DNA of 64,000 nucleotides from Christiangramia bathymodioli (GTDB taxonomy: Bacteria; Bacteroidota; Bacteroidia; Flavobacteriales; Flavobacteriaceae): assembly GCA_009735695.1 (NCBI GenBank), contig SRSL01000003.1:682001-746000 (forward strand), written 5' to 3'. This document shows, piece by piece, positions 9,939 through 20,300 of the stretch (the first letter of the stretch is position 1; every line of letters starts with the position of its first letter). The translations under genes were made by a program, and so were the position numbers. The notes below the pieces were generated by a model. It was not told the origin of the DNA, did not search any database, and was given only the letters and a program-made list of their open reading frames with translations.

Positions 9939-11138
9939 TTAAAGTTGAACCCTTTCTTCATATATGGTCAAGAACTGATTGAGGATAATTCCCCATTTTC
10001 TAACAGGCATTGTCCACTTCTTAGTGGCTTCTCTTGTAGCCAAATATACGGATTTCATCACGGCATCATCGGTAGGGAAGGATAATTTATTCTTGGTATA
10101 CTTCCTAATCTTACCGTTCAGGTTTTCAATGAGGTTGGTGGTATAGATAATACGCCTAATTTCTATTGGGAACTCGTAGAAGGCGGTGAGATCTTCCCAG
10201 TTGTCCCTCCAGCTCTTGATAGCATAGGAATATTTATCATCCCATCTGTGGGCAAAGTCTTCCAGGGCGGCTTTTGCGGCTTGTTTGGTTGGCGCATCAT
10301 AGATGAGCTTCATATCCTTTGTAAAGGCCTTTTTATCCTTCCAAACCACATATCTGCAAGCATTTCTGATCTGATGCACTACGCAAATCTGAGTGGTCGA
10401 TTCAGGGAAAACATTTTTAATGGTATCGGTAATTCCGTTCAGGTTATCGGTAGCTGTGACCAGAATATCTTCTACTCCACGAGCCTTCATATCGGTGAGT
10501 ACGCTCATCCAGAAGGCAGCAGATTCGTTCTTGCCAAGCCATAATCCAAGAACTTCCTTTTTGCCATCACGTCTAAGGCCTACGGCTATATAAACGGTTT
10601 TATTGATTACCTTGGAGTTCTCACGCACTTTAAACACAATACCATCCATCCAGACGATCAGGTAAACAGGCTCGAGTGGCCGGTTCTGCCAGGCTACGAT
10701 ATCATTACTGATATGATCGGTAATTCGGGATATGGTGGAAGTGGAGACATCAAAACCATACACTTCTGAGATTTGTTCTTCAATATCACTGTTGCTCATC
10801 CCTTTAGCATAGAGCGATACAATGACATTCTCAATGCCATCAATCATATTTTCTCGCTTGGGGACAATCATTGGATTAAAAGAGCCGTCCCGATCTCTGG
10901 GAACCTTTATATGATCCTCTCCAAAGGAACTGCGAACCTTCTTTTGTGAATAGCCATTTCTGGTATTTCCGGAACCAGATTTCTGGTGCTTTTCATAATC
11001 TAGGTGGCCATCTAGTTCACCTTCCAACATCTTTTCCAATCCGCGCTTTTGAAGTTGTTTTAGGAAATTACTGAGATCTTCCCCAGATTTGAACTGCTTT
11101 AAAAACTCATCATCAAATAGATCTTCTTTTTTCATCAC
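9939..11138 (-). CDS. IS256-family (mutator-type) transposase
   Basis: 399 residues, normal family length. The N-terminal region has [18 protein letters not shown] and [11 protein letters not shown], hallmarks of IS256 transposases. The DDE catalytic core shows the first Asp in [10 protein letters not shown], the second in [10 protein letters not shown] followed by CVVHQIRN, and the Glu in [14 protein letters not shown]. The frame is intact, so the element could be active. A hairpin terminator between the right end and the start codon shields it from outside transcription. Confidence 0.97.
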   Translation of the reverse strand: MMKKEDLFDDEFLKQFKSGEDLSNFLKQLQKRGLEKMLEGELDGHLDYEKHQKSGSGNTRNGYSQKKVRSSFGEDHIKVPRDRDGSFNPMIVPKRENMIDGIENVIVSLYAKGMSNSDIEEQISEVYGFDVSTSTISRITDHISNDIVAWQNRPLEPVYLIVWMDGIVFKVRENSKVINKTVYIAVGLRRDGKKEVLGLWLGKNESAAFWMSVLTDMKARGVEDILVTATDNLNGITDTIKNVFPESTTQICVVHQIRNACRYVVWKDKKAFTKDMKLIYDAPTKQAAKAALEDFAHRWDDKYSYAIKSWRDNWEDLTAFYEFPIEIRRIIYTTNLIENLNGKIRKYTKNKLSFPTDDAVMKSVYLATREATKKWTMPVRKWGIILNQFLTIYEERVQL

Positions 11139-11179
11139 TATGTAAATATTAAGGCCTGATTTGAGCAGGCAAGGTTAAA

Positions 11180-11211
11180 AAAATATAGGGGTTTGCAAAC
11201 CCCTATATTTT
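11180..11211 (-). terminator. Palindromic terminator upstream of the transposase
   Basis: A perfect 32-bp palindrome centred on TTTGCAAA lies inside the right end of the IS. On the minus strand it is followed by a run of T before AACC, the form of an intrinsic terminator, so transcription entering from the flanking gene would stop before the transposase ATG at 11138. Confidence 0.75.
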
Positions 11212-12175
11212 CTACTTACACAGTTTTTGAGATAGTCCCAGCAATCTACATCATTCTTATATTTCTCAATAATTGTAACAGCTTTCTTTAACAATGGAAC
11301 TTTTTCTGAATTGCCATTTTTCATTCTTCTTGTTACAATCCATAATTTTTTATTAATACCAAAAGTTAAGTTTTCAGGTTTCAACAATACAAGGTCCCCA
11401 TAACTTATCTCACTGTAGCAACTAAAAACAAACAAGTCCCTCACTCTATCTAATCTGTCTAATTTGAGATTCTTATGTTCAATTGCATGAAGATCCTCTG
11501 CAGACAAAAACTCTCTTTCCCGTGGCTCTAAAGTGGATTGAAACTTTATGAAAGGATTTTTATCAATCCATTCCATACGGTAAGCTAGTGAGATCATCTA
11601 CTTTAGCCGTTGTATATGTTTCATCATAGCATTATGTTGTTAATTATTCTGGTAATGCTTTGGCTTAACAGTCCTAAGAAAGTTCTCGAACTTCAATACG
11701 AAGTTAAAATCTAGTTCTTGTAGATAATAATCCTGCCTCCCGAACTCTTGTTTATGAATCTTCGGATATAGTTTTGACTGATATCATAAAGCCGCCTGGT
11801 ATTCGGCTTTAATTTTGAAAACAGATTGTTTTATGATACTCAAAAATATCCTCCAAAGAGTATAATTTTTCAGTCTCTCCAAAGTACAATTTCTTGATAT
11901 TTTCCAGGGATCGACCCCTACCTTCTATTCTTAACTCCTGATAGTATTAGAAAAGCCTAGAGCATTCCTGGTCTAAGAACTCGTTGAACTCGAAATCGAA
12001 AGCGTCAACAACAGTTGATCTTTGCTTTTTAGAAACCCATAATTCTACACTAATTTTTCGCTTTAGACTTATGTTTAACTTACGAGTGTACATTGGAGCC
12101 TCCCCTCCCTTAGCTCTTTGAATGTATATCCAGAACAGTACCGAAAATGTTGACGAAGTTCTAATGATTTGACAT

Positions 12176-12599
12176 ATTTAAAAGAGTGATTAATACGAAA
12201 GTCAAATCAATGATAGCGCAAGTTTCGCCTTTTTAGATAAGAATTTTTGTAGACAAAATGTTTAGGATCTGCTTGACGAAATGCTTGATTTCAGATGATG
12301 TCACATAATATCAAAAAAATTAAAACATTTATAATCAAAAGATTAACAAGGTTCTGGTTTGGCTATACCCTTTCCAGTAGCCTCACCGGGTAATCTAAAA
12401 ATTTATTCTCTTCTAACTGTTACCTCTGTAATTTCATTTAAAAAAATTGAATTTGTTTTCTATAATGCACTTTAAGAAAACACCGGTTGTTTGAGATAAA
12501 TGCTTATGACTAAGACTTTTTAAAATTTATTAAGGTCAATGTTTGGAATTTAGAGTAAATGTTAGCTCCAAAGCCAGGCTAATTCATATTGTTTCAGAA
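12176..12599. other. Spacer between integrase relic and TolC gene
   Basis: AT-rich sequence with no supported gene, tRNA or repeat. It separates the worn island on the left from the intact efflux operon on the right. Confidence 0.5.
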
Positions 12600-14009
12600 T
12601 TAAATAATTCCACGGTAATAATCCAAAATCTTGGTTCTGATAAGAAATTCATATTTAGCGTTGGCTAAGTTAACTCTTGCGCGATCCAGATTATTTTTGC
12701 TAATGATATATTCCACCATATTGGACACACCATTTTGAAACCGAATTTCATTGACGCGATAAGACTCTTCATAGGCAGTAACCTGGTCCTTCAGAAAAAA
12801 ATAATCTTTATAAGCGGCCTTCATATCGTTATGCGCCTGTTTAATAGCCTGGAAATATTCATTCCTGGTGTTTTCTAAAGCCAGCCGGGCATCTTCCTGG
12901 CCGATCTTTTTTAATGAAACCTCTCTTTTAGCCTGAAAACCATTAAAAATAGGAATATTCATACTTATTCCTGCAACCGAGCTAAGGTTATTATTCAGCT
13001 GATTGAAATAAGGAATATCCTGTTGAGAAAATTGAGTTTGATTCGCCTGAACTGCATAACTAACACCGTTGATATTGATGAACTGACCGGTTTCTACAAC
13101 CTGTGAGCCGGTCTCGTTCAAGAGGCTAGCCAGGCTTGAATAATTGGTATTCATCTGTGCGAACAGGGAAATTTCAGGAGCAAAAAGCGATCTGGCTACA
13201 GATACATCTTCTTCCGCCGCCTGTAATCGTAAACGCTGACCTTCAAAAACTTCTAGATTTTCCAGTGATTCCTCATAAACCTCTTCCGCAGAAAGCTTGT
13301 AAGGTTTAATTTCAGGCAACACCTGAAATTCTTTTACTTCTATTTCTGACCTGGTATTTAATAACTGGGCCAGGTCAAGTTTTGCCTGCTTTAATTGGTT
13401 TTCTGCTGCGACGACTGCCGACTGATCATTTGAGAACTGTCCTTGAATATCCGTAAAATCTGCAGGATTACCCGAGCCCTCTTCGACTAACTGAGCAATC
13501 CGGTTCATCTGGTTTTCTGTGGCTTGCAACCTGATATTCGTAAGTTGAAGGAGATCTTCGCTATTCAGCACCTGGAAATAAGAGAGTGTCACATCCAGAA
13601 TCAATTGCTGCTTAGCCGCTTCCTTTTCTGCTTCGGCGGCCTTCATTTTAAAACGATCCCGCCGGATGCTGTTGCGCAGTTCAAACCCATTAAATAGCCG
13701 GGCATTTAATCTTAGGCTGGCATTGCTGAAACTGAATTGTTGGTCGATCACGTCATTGGTATATGGGTCAATGCTCCTACCTTTATTCATGGCATAACTG
13801 TACCCCCCGTTAATCGATGGTAAAACCTGTGACCTGGTCCCCTTGAAATTTAATTCTTCGCTTTCAAACTGGAGTTCAGATCGTTGATAAGCGATATTAT
13901 TATCAATCGCTATCTGGATACATTCTTCCAGAGAAAGCTCTGAATTCGTCGAATTTTGCGCAGTAAGGGATGTTGTGATGAATAGAAAAAGAATGATGAA
14001 TTTTTTCAA
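12600..14009 (-). CDS. TolC-family outer-membrane efflux channel
   Basis: 469 residues with a signal peptide (about 1-17, ending LTAQ). The outer-membrane-efflux-protein repeat appears twice: SLEECIQIAIDNNIAYQRSE near the start, long coiled-coil helices (QLILDVTLSYFQVLNSEDLL, AENQLKQAKLDLAQLLNTRS), and a second half with ISMNIPIFNGFQAKREV. The last gene of the leftward efflux operon, 10 bp after the ATPase, it should supply the trimeric outer-membrane exit duct for the transporter upstream. Confidence 0.92.
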   Translation of the reverse strand: MKKFIILFLFITTSLTAQNSTNSELSLEECIQIAIDNNIAYQRSELQFESEELNFKGTRSQVLPSINGGYSYAMNKGRSIDPYTNDVIDQQFSFSNASLRLNARLFNGFELRNSIRRDRFKMKAAEAEKEAAKQQLILDVTLSYFQVLNSEDLLQLTNIRLQATENQMNRIAQLVEEGSGNPADFTDIQGQFSNDQSAVVAAENQLKQAKLDLAQLLNTRSEIEVKEFQVLPEIKPYKLSAEEVYEESLENLEVFEGQRLRLQAAEEDVSVARSLFAPEISLFAQMNTNYSSLASLLNETGSQVVETGQFININGVSYAVQANQTQFSQQDIPYFNQLNNNLSSVAGISMNIPIFNGFQAKREVSLKKIGQEDARLALENTRNEYFQAIKQAHNDMKAAYKDYFFLKDQVTAYEESYRVNEIRFQNGVSNMVEYIISKNNLDRARVNLANAKYEFLIRTKILDYYRGII

Positions 14010-14019
14010 AATTGTAATT

Positions 14020-14685
14020 TTAGGATTTTTGGATACTTCCGTCTAAGAGATGAATGGTACGTGAACCGTACGTGACGTTACTTTCAGAGTGAGTAGCCTG
14101 GATGATGGTAACTCCTTCTTTATTAAGATCATGAAAAAGCTGCATGATCTCGTCACTTTGCTTTGAATTGAGATTTCCAGTAGGTTCATCAGCTAAGATC
14201 AGTTTTGGTTTAATGATAAGAGCACGAGCAATACCCACAAGTTGTTGTTGACCACCGCTCAATTGATGTGGAAAAAGATCCTTTTTCCCAACTATATTAA
14301 AACGGTCAAGGATATCAGCTACCAGAGCCTTTCGTTCTGAACTTTTTACCTTTTTATACAGTAGCGGAGTTTCAATATTTTCATAAACCGTTAGATCGTC
14401 CAGCAAGTGATAAGCCTGGAAAATGAAACCGATATTCTGATTGAAAATTTCGGTTCTTTTTTTAACCTTTAGTTCATGTATGGCTTCTTCTTCAAAATAA
14501 TATTTACCTTCCTGAAAGTCATCAAGCATTGCGATGACATTTAGCAAGGTAGATTTCCCGGAACCAGAAGGCCCCATAATAGATAAGAATTCACCTTCCC
14601 TTACTTCCAGATTGAGATCATTTAGCAGAAAAATTCTTCTTCCACCAGAAGAAACCCATTTATAGATATGTTCTAATTTCAGCAT
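14020..14685 (-). CDS. ABC transporter ATP-binding protein, LolD/MacB type
   Basis: 221 residues, a stand-alone nucleotide-binding domain. Walker A GPSGSGKST, Q-loop IFQAYHLLDDLTVYEN, signature LSGGQQQ followed by LVGIARAL (Leu replaces the usual Arg after QQQ), Walker B LILADEPTGNL and H-loop QATHS are all present. It lies 3 bp after a permease and 10 bp before the TolC gene. It should power one or more of the neighbouring MacB-like permeases; a second ATPase is at 25097-25774. Confidence 0.93.
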   Translation of the reverse strand: MLKLEHIYKWVSSGGRRIFLLNDLNLEVREGEFLSIMGPSGSGKSTLLNVIAMLDDFQEGKYYFEEEAIHELKVKKRTEIFNQNIGFIFQAYHLLDDLTVYENIETPLLYKKVKSSERKALVADILDRFNIVGKKDLFPHQLSGGQQQLVGIARALIIKPKLILADEPTGNLNSKQSDEIMQLFHDLNKEGVTIIQATHSESNVTYGSRTIHLLDGSIQKS

Positions 14686-14688
14686 GAT

Positions 14689-17073
14689 TTATTCGTTCTT
14701 TAAAGAGTTTATAGGGTTTGAAATTGCAGCCTTGATCGCCTGAAAACTTACGGTGACCAGAGCTATTAAAATTGCCGTTGTACCAGCAATGGCAAAAACC
14801 TGCCAGCCAATATCAATTCGATACGCAAATTCCTGAAGCCACCTTCGAGCCATCCAGTATGCGAGAGGAAATGCAATTACCAATGCAATCATCACCAACT
14901 TGATAAAGTCTTTAGAAAGTAAGCCTGTAATATTGCTCACACTTGCACCTAGAACTTTTCGAACGCCAATTTCCTTGGTGCGTTGTTCCGCCATAAAGGC
15001 GGCAAGTCCAAATAAGCCAAGACAGGCTATAAAAATGGCGAGTCCGGCGAAAGTAAGAGCTGCCCTTGCCGTTCTCCTTTCACCCGCATACATTTTTTCC
15101 ACATGAGCATCTAAAAAAGTATAATCGAAAGCGACGGTAGGAGCGACTTTCCCAAAGGTTCCTTTAAATTTTTCAAGAGTTTGAGGTAGTTCACTGCTAT
15201 TAAAACGAACCAGCATATAACGAAGCGGTTCGAAACCATTATTAAACGCATAAGCACCGATAGGTGATCGCAGGGAAGAAAAATTAAAATCATCTACCAC
15301 TCCAATCACATAAGCATTCGGTCCTAGATTCGCGATAATATTTTTTCCAATCGCCTCCTGCGGATTAATTCCAAGAAAATCTACAGCATTTTTATTCAAC
15401 AGTACATCTACGATTGAATCGGACTCCTGCTTTTGCCCAGGAAGGTCTTTTCCTGCTAATAAATTAAGCTGAAGCGTTTCCACGATACCCCCCTGTGCCC
15501 TATTGGTTTTCAAAGAGATCGATTCATCCGAGTTCATATTTTTATATAGAGACCTCCCACTAACCGAAATTCCCGGATAGCCCTGAGCCATCGTTACCGA
15601 GGAAACTTCCGGGAGATTTTCGAACTGCTTGATCAATGTTTCTTTTTCAGAATTAGATTTGATGGCCCTAATAGAAATTGCCATCGTATTTTCAGCATTG
15701 TAACCCAGATTCTTATTCCGAATAAATTCCAGCTGATTGTAGATTACTACGGTAGCAATGATTAATATCACCGAAGCTGAAAATTGTACGATCACCAGCC
15801 CCTTTCTTAAAAATGCGGTAAAGCTTTCCCTATCCCTACCCGAACGCATCACTTCCATTGGAGAAAACCTGGAAAGATGTAAGGCAGGAAAGGAACCGGC
15901 GATCAGGGTTGTAAGCAACCAAATAGCCAGAATAGCTAGAAGAAACCGGTACGAGAGCATATAGTTCAGGGACAGACTACTGCCTATAATCTTTTCAAAA
16001 AAAGGCAGACTCAAAAAAGTAAACAGAAGGGCTACAATGATCGCAAGCAGCGTTACAAAAGCCGTTTCTGTAAAAAACCTGGCAATAAGAACATTTGATG
16101 AGGCCCCTAATGTTTTGTTGATGCCCACATCTTTAGTGCTTTTCTGAGATCTTGCTGTTGCGAGATTCATATAATTAATACAGGCGATCAATAAGATCAT
16201 AACCGCCAGTAGGCTGAAATTTCGAACCTCCTCAATACTTCCCACTTTGGAGGTATAGGCACTCTTGATATTTGATGAATACAAATGCATATTTTCCAGC
16301 GGCTGTAAATTAAGTGTATACCACTGATCTTCTTTTTCAACATTTGCATCTACCAGTTTTTGCATTTTTGAAATTACAGCATCAGCCCTCGCATCTTTAT
16401 TCAGTAAAAAGTAAGTTTCAAAACTGGCATTGCTCCAACTCGGTTCCTTGTAAAATCCAATTGATTTAAAAGAACCTATTATAGTTCCATCAAGACTGGA
16501 ATTTGCTGGAAAATCTTCATAAACTCCGGTAATTTCCATTTTACTGTCATTATCGATACTTATGGTCTTACCAATTGGATTTATATCTCCAAAATATTTG
16601 AGTGAAGTAGATTCAGATATTACCACAGTATTTGGCCTGTCCAGCTGATCTTTTGCATTTCCGTATACAAAATCCAGCTGAAAAATTTCAAAAAATTCAG
16701 GATCGGCATAGTAAAGCTTCGATTCGGTAAAATTTTTATTATCCACCTGAATGGAAGCTGTTTTTCCGAAGTCATGATCCCAAAGCCTGGCTGATTTCTG
16801 AACTTCCGGAACTCCCTGATCTACCGCTGGCTTTAACGCCGCCGGGACTGTAGCCCATATCTCGTTGTTGCGATGTTCATCTGTGTTGAATAGTACCCGG
16901 TAGATACGCTCTTTATTGGTATACATTTGATCAAAGCTCCGTTCCTTTATTACAAAAAGAAAAAGCAGCATGGTGATGGTCAGACCAATAGACAAGCCCA
17001 AGATATTGATGAAAGAAAATGTTTTATCGGCTTTAATTCTTCGCCAGGATATTTTGATGAAATTTTTTAACAT
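14689..17073 (-). CDS. MacB/FtsX-type ABC permease
   Basis: 794 residues. An N-terminal membrane helix (about 21-44) is followed by a MacB periplasmic-core domain, three helices starting at LLAVMILLIACINYMNLAT, and then a second copy of the same plan ending in three helices. The conserved cytoplasmic motif reads KDVGINKTLGAS in the first half and KEIGVRKVLGAS in the second. This duplicated eight-helix layout is common in Bacteroidota. It is the fourth permease of the operon in transcription order and adjoins the second ATPase. Confidence 0.92.
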   Translation of the reverse strand: MLKNFIKISWRRIKADKTFSFINILGLSIGLTITMLLFLFVIKERSFDQMYTNKERIYRVLFNTDEHRNNEIWATVPAALKPAVDQGVPEVQKSARLWDHDFGKTASIQVDNKNFTESKLYYADPEFFEIFQLDFVYGNAKDQLDRPNTVVISESTSLKYFGDINPIGKTISIDNDSKMEITGVYEDFPANSSLDGTIIGSFKSIGFYKEPSWSNASFETYFLLNKDARADAVISKMQKLVDANVEKEDQWYTLNLQPLENMHLYSSNIKSAYTSKVGSIEEVRNFSLLAVMILLIACINYMNLATARSQKSTKDVGINKTLGASSNVLIARFFTETAFVTLLAIIVALLFTFLSLPFFEKIIGSSLSLNYMLSYRFLLAILAIWLLTTLIAGSFPALHLSRFSPMEVMRSGRDRESFTAFLRKGLVIVQFSASVILIIATVVIYNQLEFIRNKNLGYNAENTMAISIRAIKSNSEKETLIKQFENLPEVSSVTMAQGYPGISVSGRSLYKNMNSDESISLKTNRAQGGIVETLQLNLLAGKDLPGQKQESDSIVDVLLNKNAVDFLGINPQEAIGKNIIANLGPNAYVIGVVDDFNFSSLRSPIGAYAFNNGFEPLRYMLVRFNSSELPQTLEKFKGTFGKVAPTVAFDYTFLDAHVEKMYAGERRTARAALTFAGLAIFIACLGLFGLAAFMAEQRTKEIGVRKVLGASVSNITGLLSKDFIKLVMIALVIAFPLAYWMARRWLQEFAYRIDIGWQVFAIAGTTAILIALVTVSFQAIKAAISNPINSLKNE

Positions 17074-17092
17074 GATGTACTTTTCAGGATGA

Positions 17093-17857
17093 CTAATCTA
17101 TTTTGTGAATAACTGTTTCTCCTATCTTTAATCCATTTTTGAGTTTCGCATCGCCTTTATATTCGATACTTGCTTCTCCAAATGCCGTTACCTTCAGTTC
17201 TTCTAAAACATTAACCACCACATGGTTACTCCCGTAAGCAGCTATTTGTGTTTCATTAGATTCCAGATCAAGTGTGTTCACTTCGCTGCTTCCATAGCAA
17301 CGATAGCGTTGGAAACCTACTTTTCCGCCTTTAACTTCCAGGTAACTTTCGCCATAAAGGGCCACTTTAAATTCTTCCGCTGTAATATTTTCAAAATAAA
17401 CTTTGGGAGAACCATAAATATCCAGGTTAAAAATTGCTGAAGTTATCGGGTCTTTAAACTGAATTCGTTCCTCGCTTCGTATTTCCACTTCGTCCAGATC
17501 CTTGTAATTCACCGTAATTCGCACTTCGGCACCTTTATAGATCGGCCGCTTCATCTCATGCCCGTTCACTTCAATTTCCTTTTCTTTTCCTATAATTTTT
17601 GCGTCTTCGAGGAAGATATGCAGCTCTTTCCCATCATTTTCAATATTGATCTTTTCACGAGCTACCTGAGAATTTTCAATCACCACAGATTCTTCGTGAG
17701 CTTGTTTAAAAATAACTTCTATATAAGGGCTGATCGTTACTTCTGAAAAGCGAGAAAGCTTTACGGTTTCAGACTGTGCATGGCCTAAATTAAAACTGAT
17801 AAGGCTTAAAATTAAAGCGACCATAAATTTCTCCTGGATTAAAAGTATATTCTTCAT
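17093..17857 (-). CDS. Head-GIN domain (DUF2807) protein
   Basis: 254 residues. A hydrophobic start ending LGHAQ suggests export. The rest is repeated short beta strands with the head-GIN pattern: FSEVTISPYIEVIFKQAHEE, DLDEVEIRSEERIQF, IYGSPKVYFENITAEEFKVA, YGSNHVVVNVLEELKVTAFG. DUF2807 proteins are usually periplasmic or surface beta-solenoid-like adhesion or sensor modules of unknown role. It lies inside the efflux operon between two permeases (10 and 20 bp gaps), so it probably acts with the transporter, which is inference. Confidence 0.85.
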   Translation of the reverse strand: MKNILLIQEKFMVALILSLISFNLGHAQSETVKLSRFSEVTISPYIEVIFKQAHEESVVIENSQVAREKINIENDGKELHIFLEDAKIIGKEKEIEVNGHEMKRPIYKGAEVRITVNYKDLDEVEIRSEERIQFKDPITSAIFNLDIYGSPKVYFENITAEEFKVALYGESYLEVKGGKVGFQRYRCYGSSEVNTLDLESNETQIAAYGSNHVVVNVLEELKVTAFGEASIEYKGDAKLKNGLKIGETVIHKID

Positions 17858-17866
17858 AGTGTAGAT

Positions 17867-20278
17867 TTATTCGATTTTGAGACTTTTTACGGGGTTCATG
17901 TTTGCCGCTTTAAAACTTTTGATGCCTATGGTTAAAAATGCGATTCCCAGGGTGATGGTCGCAGCCAGCAGGAATAACCACCATTTGATTTCAATTCTGA
18001 AGGCAAAATCCTGGAGCCATTTATTCATCAGATAATAGCTCAGCGGGAAAGCGATCAAAAATGAAATTCCTACCAGTTTGATGAAATCTTTGGAAAGCAA
18101 GGCCACGATTTGTGATGCTGAAGATCCCAGAACTTTCCTGATCCCGGTTTCCTTAAAGCGTTGTTGCGCAGTAAAGGTTACCAGTCCGAATAATCCGAGA
18201 CAGGCAACAATAATGGTAAGAATAGCAAACAGCGTTAGGATAGTTCCCATTTTCTGCTCTTTCAAATAAGTATGATTAAAAGAATCATCCAGAATACTGT
18301 AATTCAAAGCTTCTTTAGGATTATAACTATTCCAATCTGAATTTAGAACCTCAATGATTCCAGACATATCTGCCGTTTTAGACTTGATTATTATACCCCC
18401 ATGAGGATTCATTTTCAGAATTAAAGGATCGATTTCCTTATGTAGGGATTTCCAGTTAAAATCCTTAATAATGCCAATTACATGAAGGTCTTGCAGACCT
18501 TCATGGGTATCACGCTGAAATGTCTTACCAATAGCACTTTGTCCAAATCCAAGTGCCTCGGCAGCTTTTTCATTGATGATCACATTATTGCTTTCATTTC
18601 CGTAATCTTTTGAAAAATTACGTCCCGCCAGCAATTCCATACCCATGGTTGGGATATAATTTTCATCAACATTGTAGAAATACATGCGGCGCAAAAACTC
18701 TCCTTTAAGAAAAATTCCACCAGCTTCATTGTAGCTTTCTCCGGCAGGCACATAAGCGGAATGAGTTAAATTCTCGACTCGTGGATTATTTTTGATCTCC
18801 TGTATAAAATTATCCTCATTATTTTCAAGTAAGTAGGTATTATGAACTACGAGCAGTTGATCTTTTTCGTAACCCAGGTCTTTATTTTGAATATAACTCA
18901 TCTGCTCCTTCACCACGAGTGTGGCGAGTATAAGTCCTGCGGAAATAACAAATTGAAAAACTACCAGGCCGCTACGAATACCGGAATTCTTTCCGCTCCC
19001 GGAAAATTTGGATTTCAAAGCATGTAGCGGGTTAAAGGATGAAAGGTAAAACGCCGGATAGCCGCCAGCCAGGACCGTGATCAATAAGATCAATCCAATT
19101 AAGCATAAAACATAAACAGGTTTAAGAAGCGAATAAAATTCAATGTTTTTTCCCGCCAATTGATTAAAGCCCGGCAATGATATTGCAAAGATCACTATGG
19201 CCAGAACTGTAGCTATTAGAGCTGAAATGAATGCCTCGGCCAAAAACTGGTAGATTAGCTGCTTTTTATTCGAACCGAGTACTTTTCGAATTCCCACTTC
19301 CTTTGATCGCTTTGAAGCAGAAGCAGTGGCAAGATTCATAAAATTGATGCAGGCTATGACCAGCATAAAAATGGCCACGATACTAAAAATGTAAATGTAT
19401 TTAATATCTCCACCCTGTTCCAGAGTGGTGGCATCAGAAAAATCAGAATGCAGGTGAATATCGGTCAAGGGTTGAAGAAAAAGTCCTAGGTCATTATCTT
19501 TCTGGAATTCTTCATAAGACATCCCAATTGCATCGATCATCTGTGGCCCCATATATTTCCTGGTGATTGCCGGTAATTTTGCTTCCACTTCGGCTATATC
19601 AGCATCTTCCTTTAGAACCAGATAAGTGAAAAAATCAGACTGCATCCAGGTAGTTTTTTTCGCATTGACATAGCCCAGAGTGGACGCCAGGATATCGAAG
19701 TGAAAATGAGAATTTTCAGGAATATCTTGCATTACCGCAGTAACTGTATAACTTTCATCCCGATTGGTCACCCTAATCACTTTTCCCACCGGGTCACCAC
19801 TGCCAAAGATATTTTTGGCCAGGGTTTCAGAGATTACCACCGTATTAGGTTTATCAAGTGGAGTTCTTTGATCTCCATTGATAATAGGCAAGGTAAACAC
19901 CTGGAAAAAATTTGGATCTACATATCCCATGTTACTTTGGCCGTAATAAGTGCCATTATATTCTAACCTGTTATTGTGAGATTTGGCCAGCCTGGTTGCA
20001 TCGGTTACTTCCGGAATGTCATTCTCCAGGGTTTGAGCAACAGGTGCCATAACTACAGCCTCATTCATTTCTTCACCATTAATATTAGCCCTGAAAACAA
20101 CTCGAGCGATCCGGTCTGCCTTTTTGTTAAATCGATCATAGCTCAGTTCGCTGGAAACATATAACATGATCATTATTACTGAGGCGATTCCCAGGGCTAG
20201 ACCTATAATATTGACCATAAATGTGCCTCGGTTCTTAATGATATTTCGCCATCCGGTTTTTAAATAGTTACTGATCAT
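17867..20278 (-). CDS. MacB/FtsX-type ABC permease
   Basis: 803 residues, with the same duplicated plan as its neighbours: one helix (about 21-43), periplasmic core, three helices with KEVGIRKVLGSN, then a second half whose last helices follow KETGIRKVLGSS. The periplasmic segments differ clearly from the paralogues, while the membrane motifs are close. Third permease in transcription order. It lacks an ATPase domain and must rely on the separate ATPases. Confidence 0.92.
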   Translation of the reverse strand: MISNYLKTGWRNIIKNRGTFMVNIIGLALGIASVIMIMLYVSSELSYDRFNKKADRIARVVFRANINGEEMNEAVVMAPVAQTLENDIPEVTDATRLAKSHNNRLEYNGTYYGQSNMGYVDPNFFQVFTLPIINGDQRTPLDKPNTVVISETLAKNIFGSGDPVGKVIRVTNRDESYTVTAVMQDIPENSHFHFDILASTLGYVNAKKTTWMQSDFFTYLVLKEDADIAEVEAKLPAITRKYMGPQMIDAIGMSYEEFQKDNDLGLFLQPLTDIHLHSDFSDATTLEQGGDIKYIYIFSIVAIFMLVIACINFMNLATASASKRSKEVGIRKVLGSNKKQLIYQFLAEAFISALIATVLAIVIFAISLPGFNQLAGKNIEFYSLLKPVYVLCLIGLILLITVLAGGYPAFYLSSFNPLHALKSKFSGSGKNSGIRSGLVVFQFVISAGLILATLVVKEQMSYIQNKDLGYEKDQLLVVHNTYLLENNEDNFIQEIKNNPRVENLTHSAYVPAGESYNEAGGIFLKGEFLRRMYFYNVDENYIPTMGMELLAGRNFSKDYGNESNNVIINEKAAEALGFGQSAIGKTFQRDTHEGLQDLHVIGIIKDFNWKSLHKEIDPLILKMNPHGGIIIKSKTADMSGIIEVLNSDWNSYNPKEALNYSILDDSFNHTYLKEQKMGTILTLFAILTIIVACLGLFGLVTFTAQQRFKETGIRKVLGSSASQIVALLSKDFIKLVGISFLIAFPLSYYLMNKWLQDFAFRIEIKWWLFLLAATITLGIAFLTIGIKSFKAANMNPVKSLKIE

Positions 20279-20300
20279 GATGATTGATTTTTGATGAATT

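Larger units (their letters stand above)
9885..11239 (-). mobile_element. IS256-family insertion sequence
   Basis: About 1355 bp. The ends are imperfect inverted repeats: the left begins GACACTATCCCGTAAAGTGT and the right, read inward, begins GGGACTATCTCAAAAACTGT; both continue with GTAAG and AGGGGTT. The sequence GCAATCT flanks both sides (9878-9884 and 11241-11247), a target duplication of 7 bp, or 8 bp with one mismatch. It carries one intact transposase and lies inside the integrase pseudogene. Confidence 0.9.
9611..12175 (-). pseudogene. Tyrosine site-specific integrase, decayed and split by IS256
   Basis: The N-terminal part (TFSVLFWIYIQRAKGG, then SLKRKISVELWVSKKQR) starts near 12175. 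The core-binding part contains KPKHYQNN-stop and MKHIQRLK-stop, then LAYRMEWIDKNPF and SCYSEISYGDL. IS256 sits after NDVDC (11241). The frame resumes left of the IS with QITGALLPKISNQ-stop, then HLGRNTFATTVALSNGMPIE, ILGHKKLSTTQICANVF. The HxxR and LGH motifs are present, but the catalytic Tyr position (usually TTQxYAKV) reads Cys. At least three stops and three frameshifts make it non-functional. Typical of Bacteroidota integrative-element integrases. Confidence 0.9.

Noticed and set aside
10248-10593. Plus-strand frames opposite the IS256 transposase
   Set aside because: They are antisense to a clearly recognisable transposase and have no family features.
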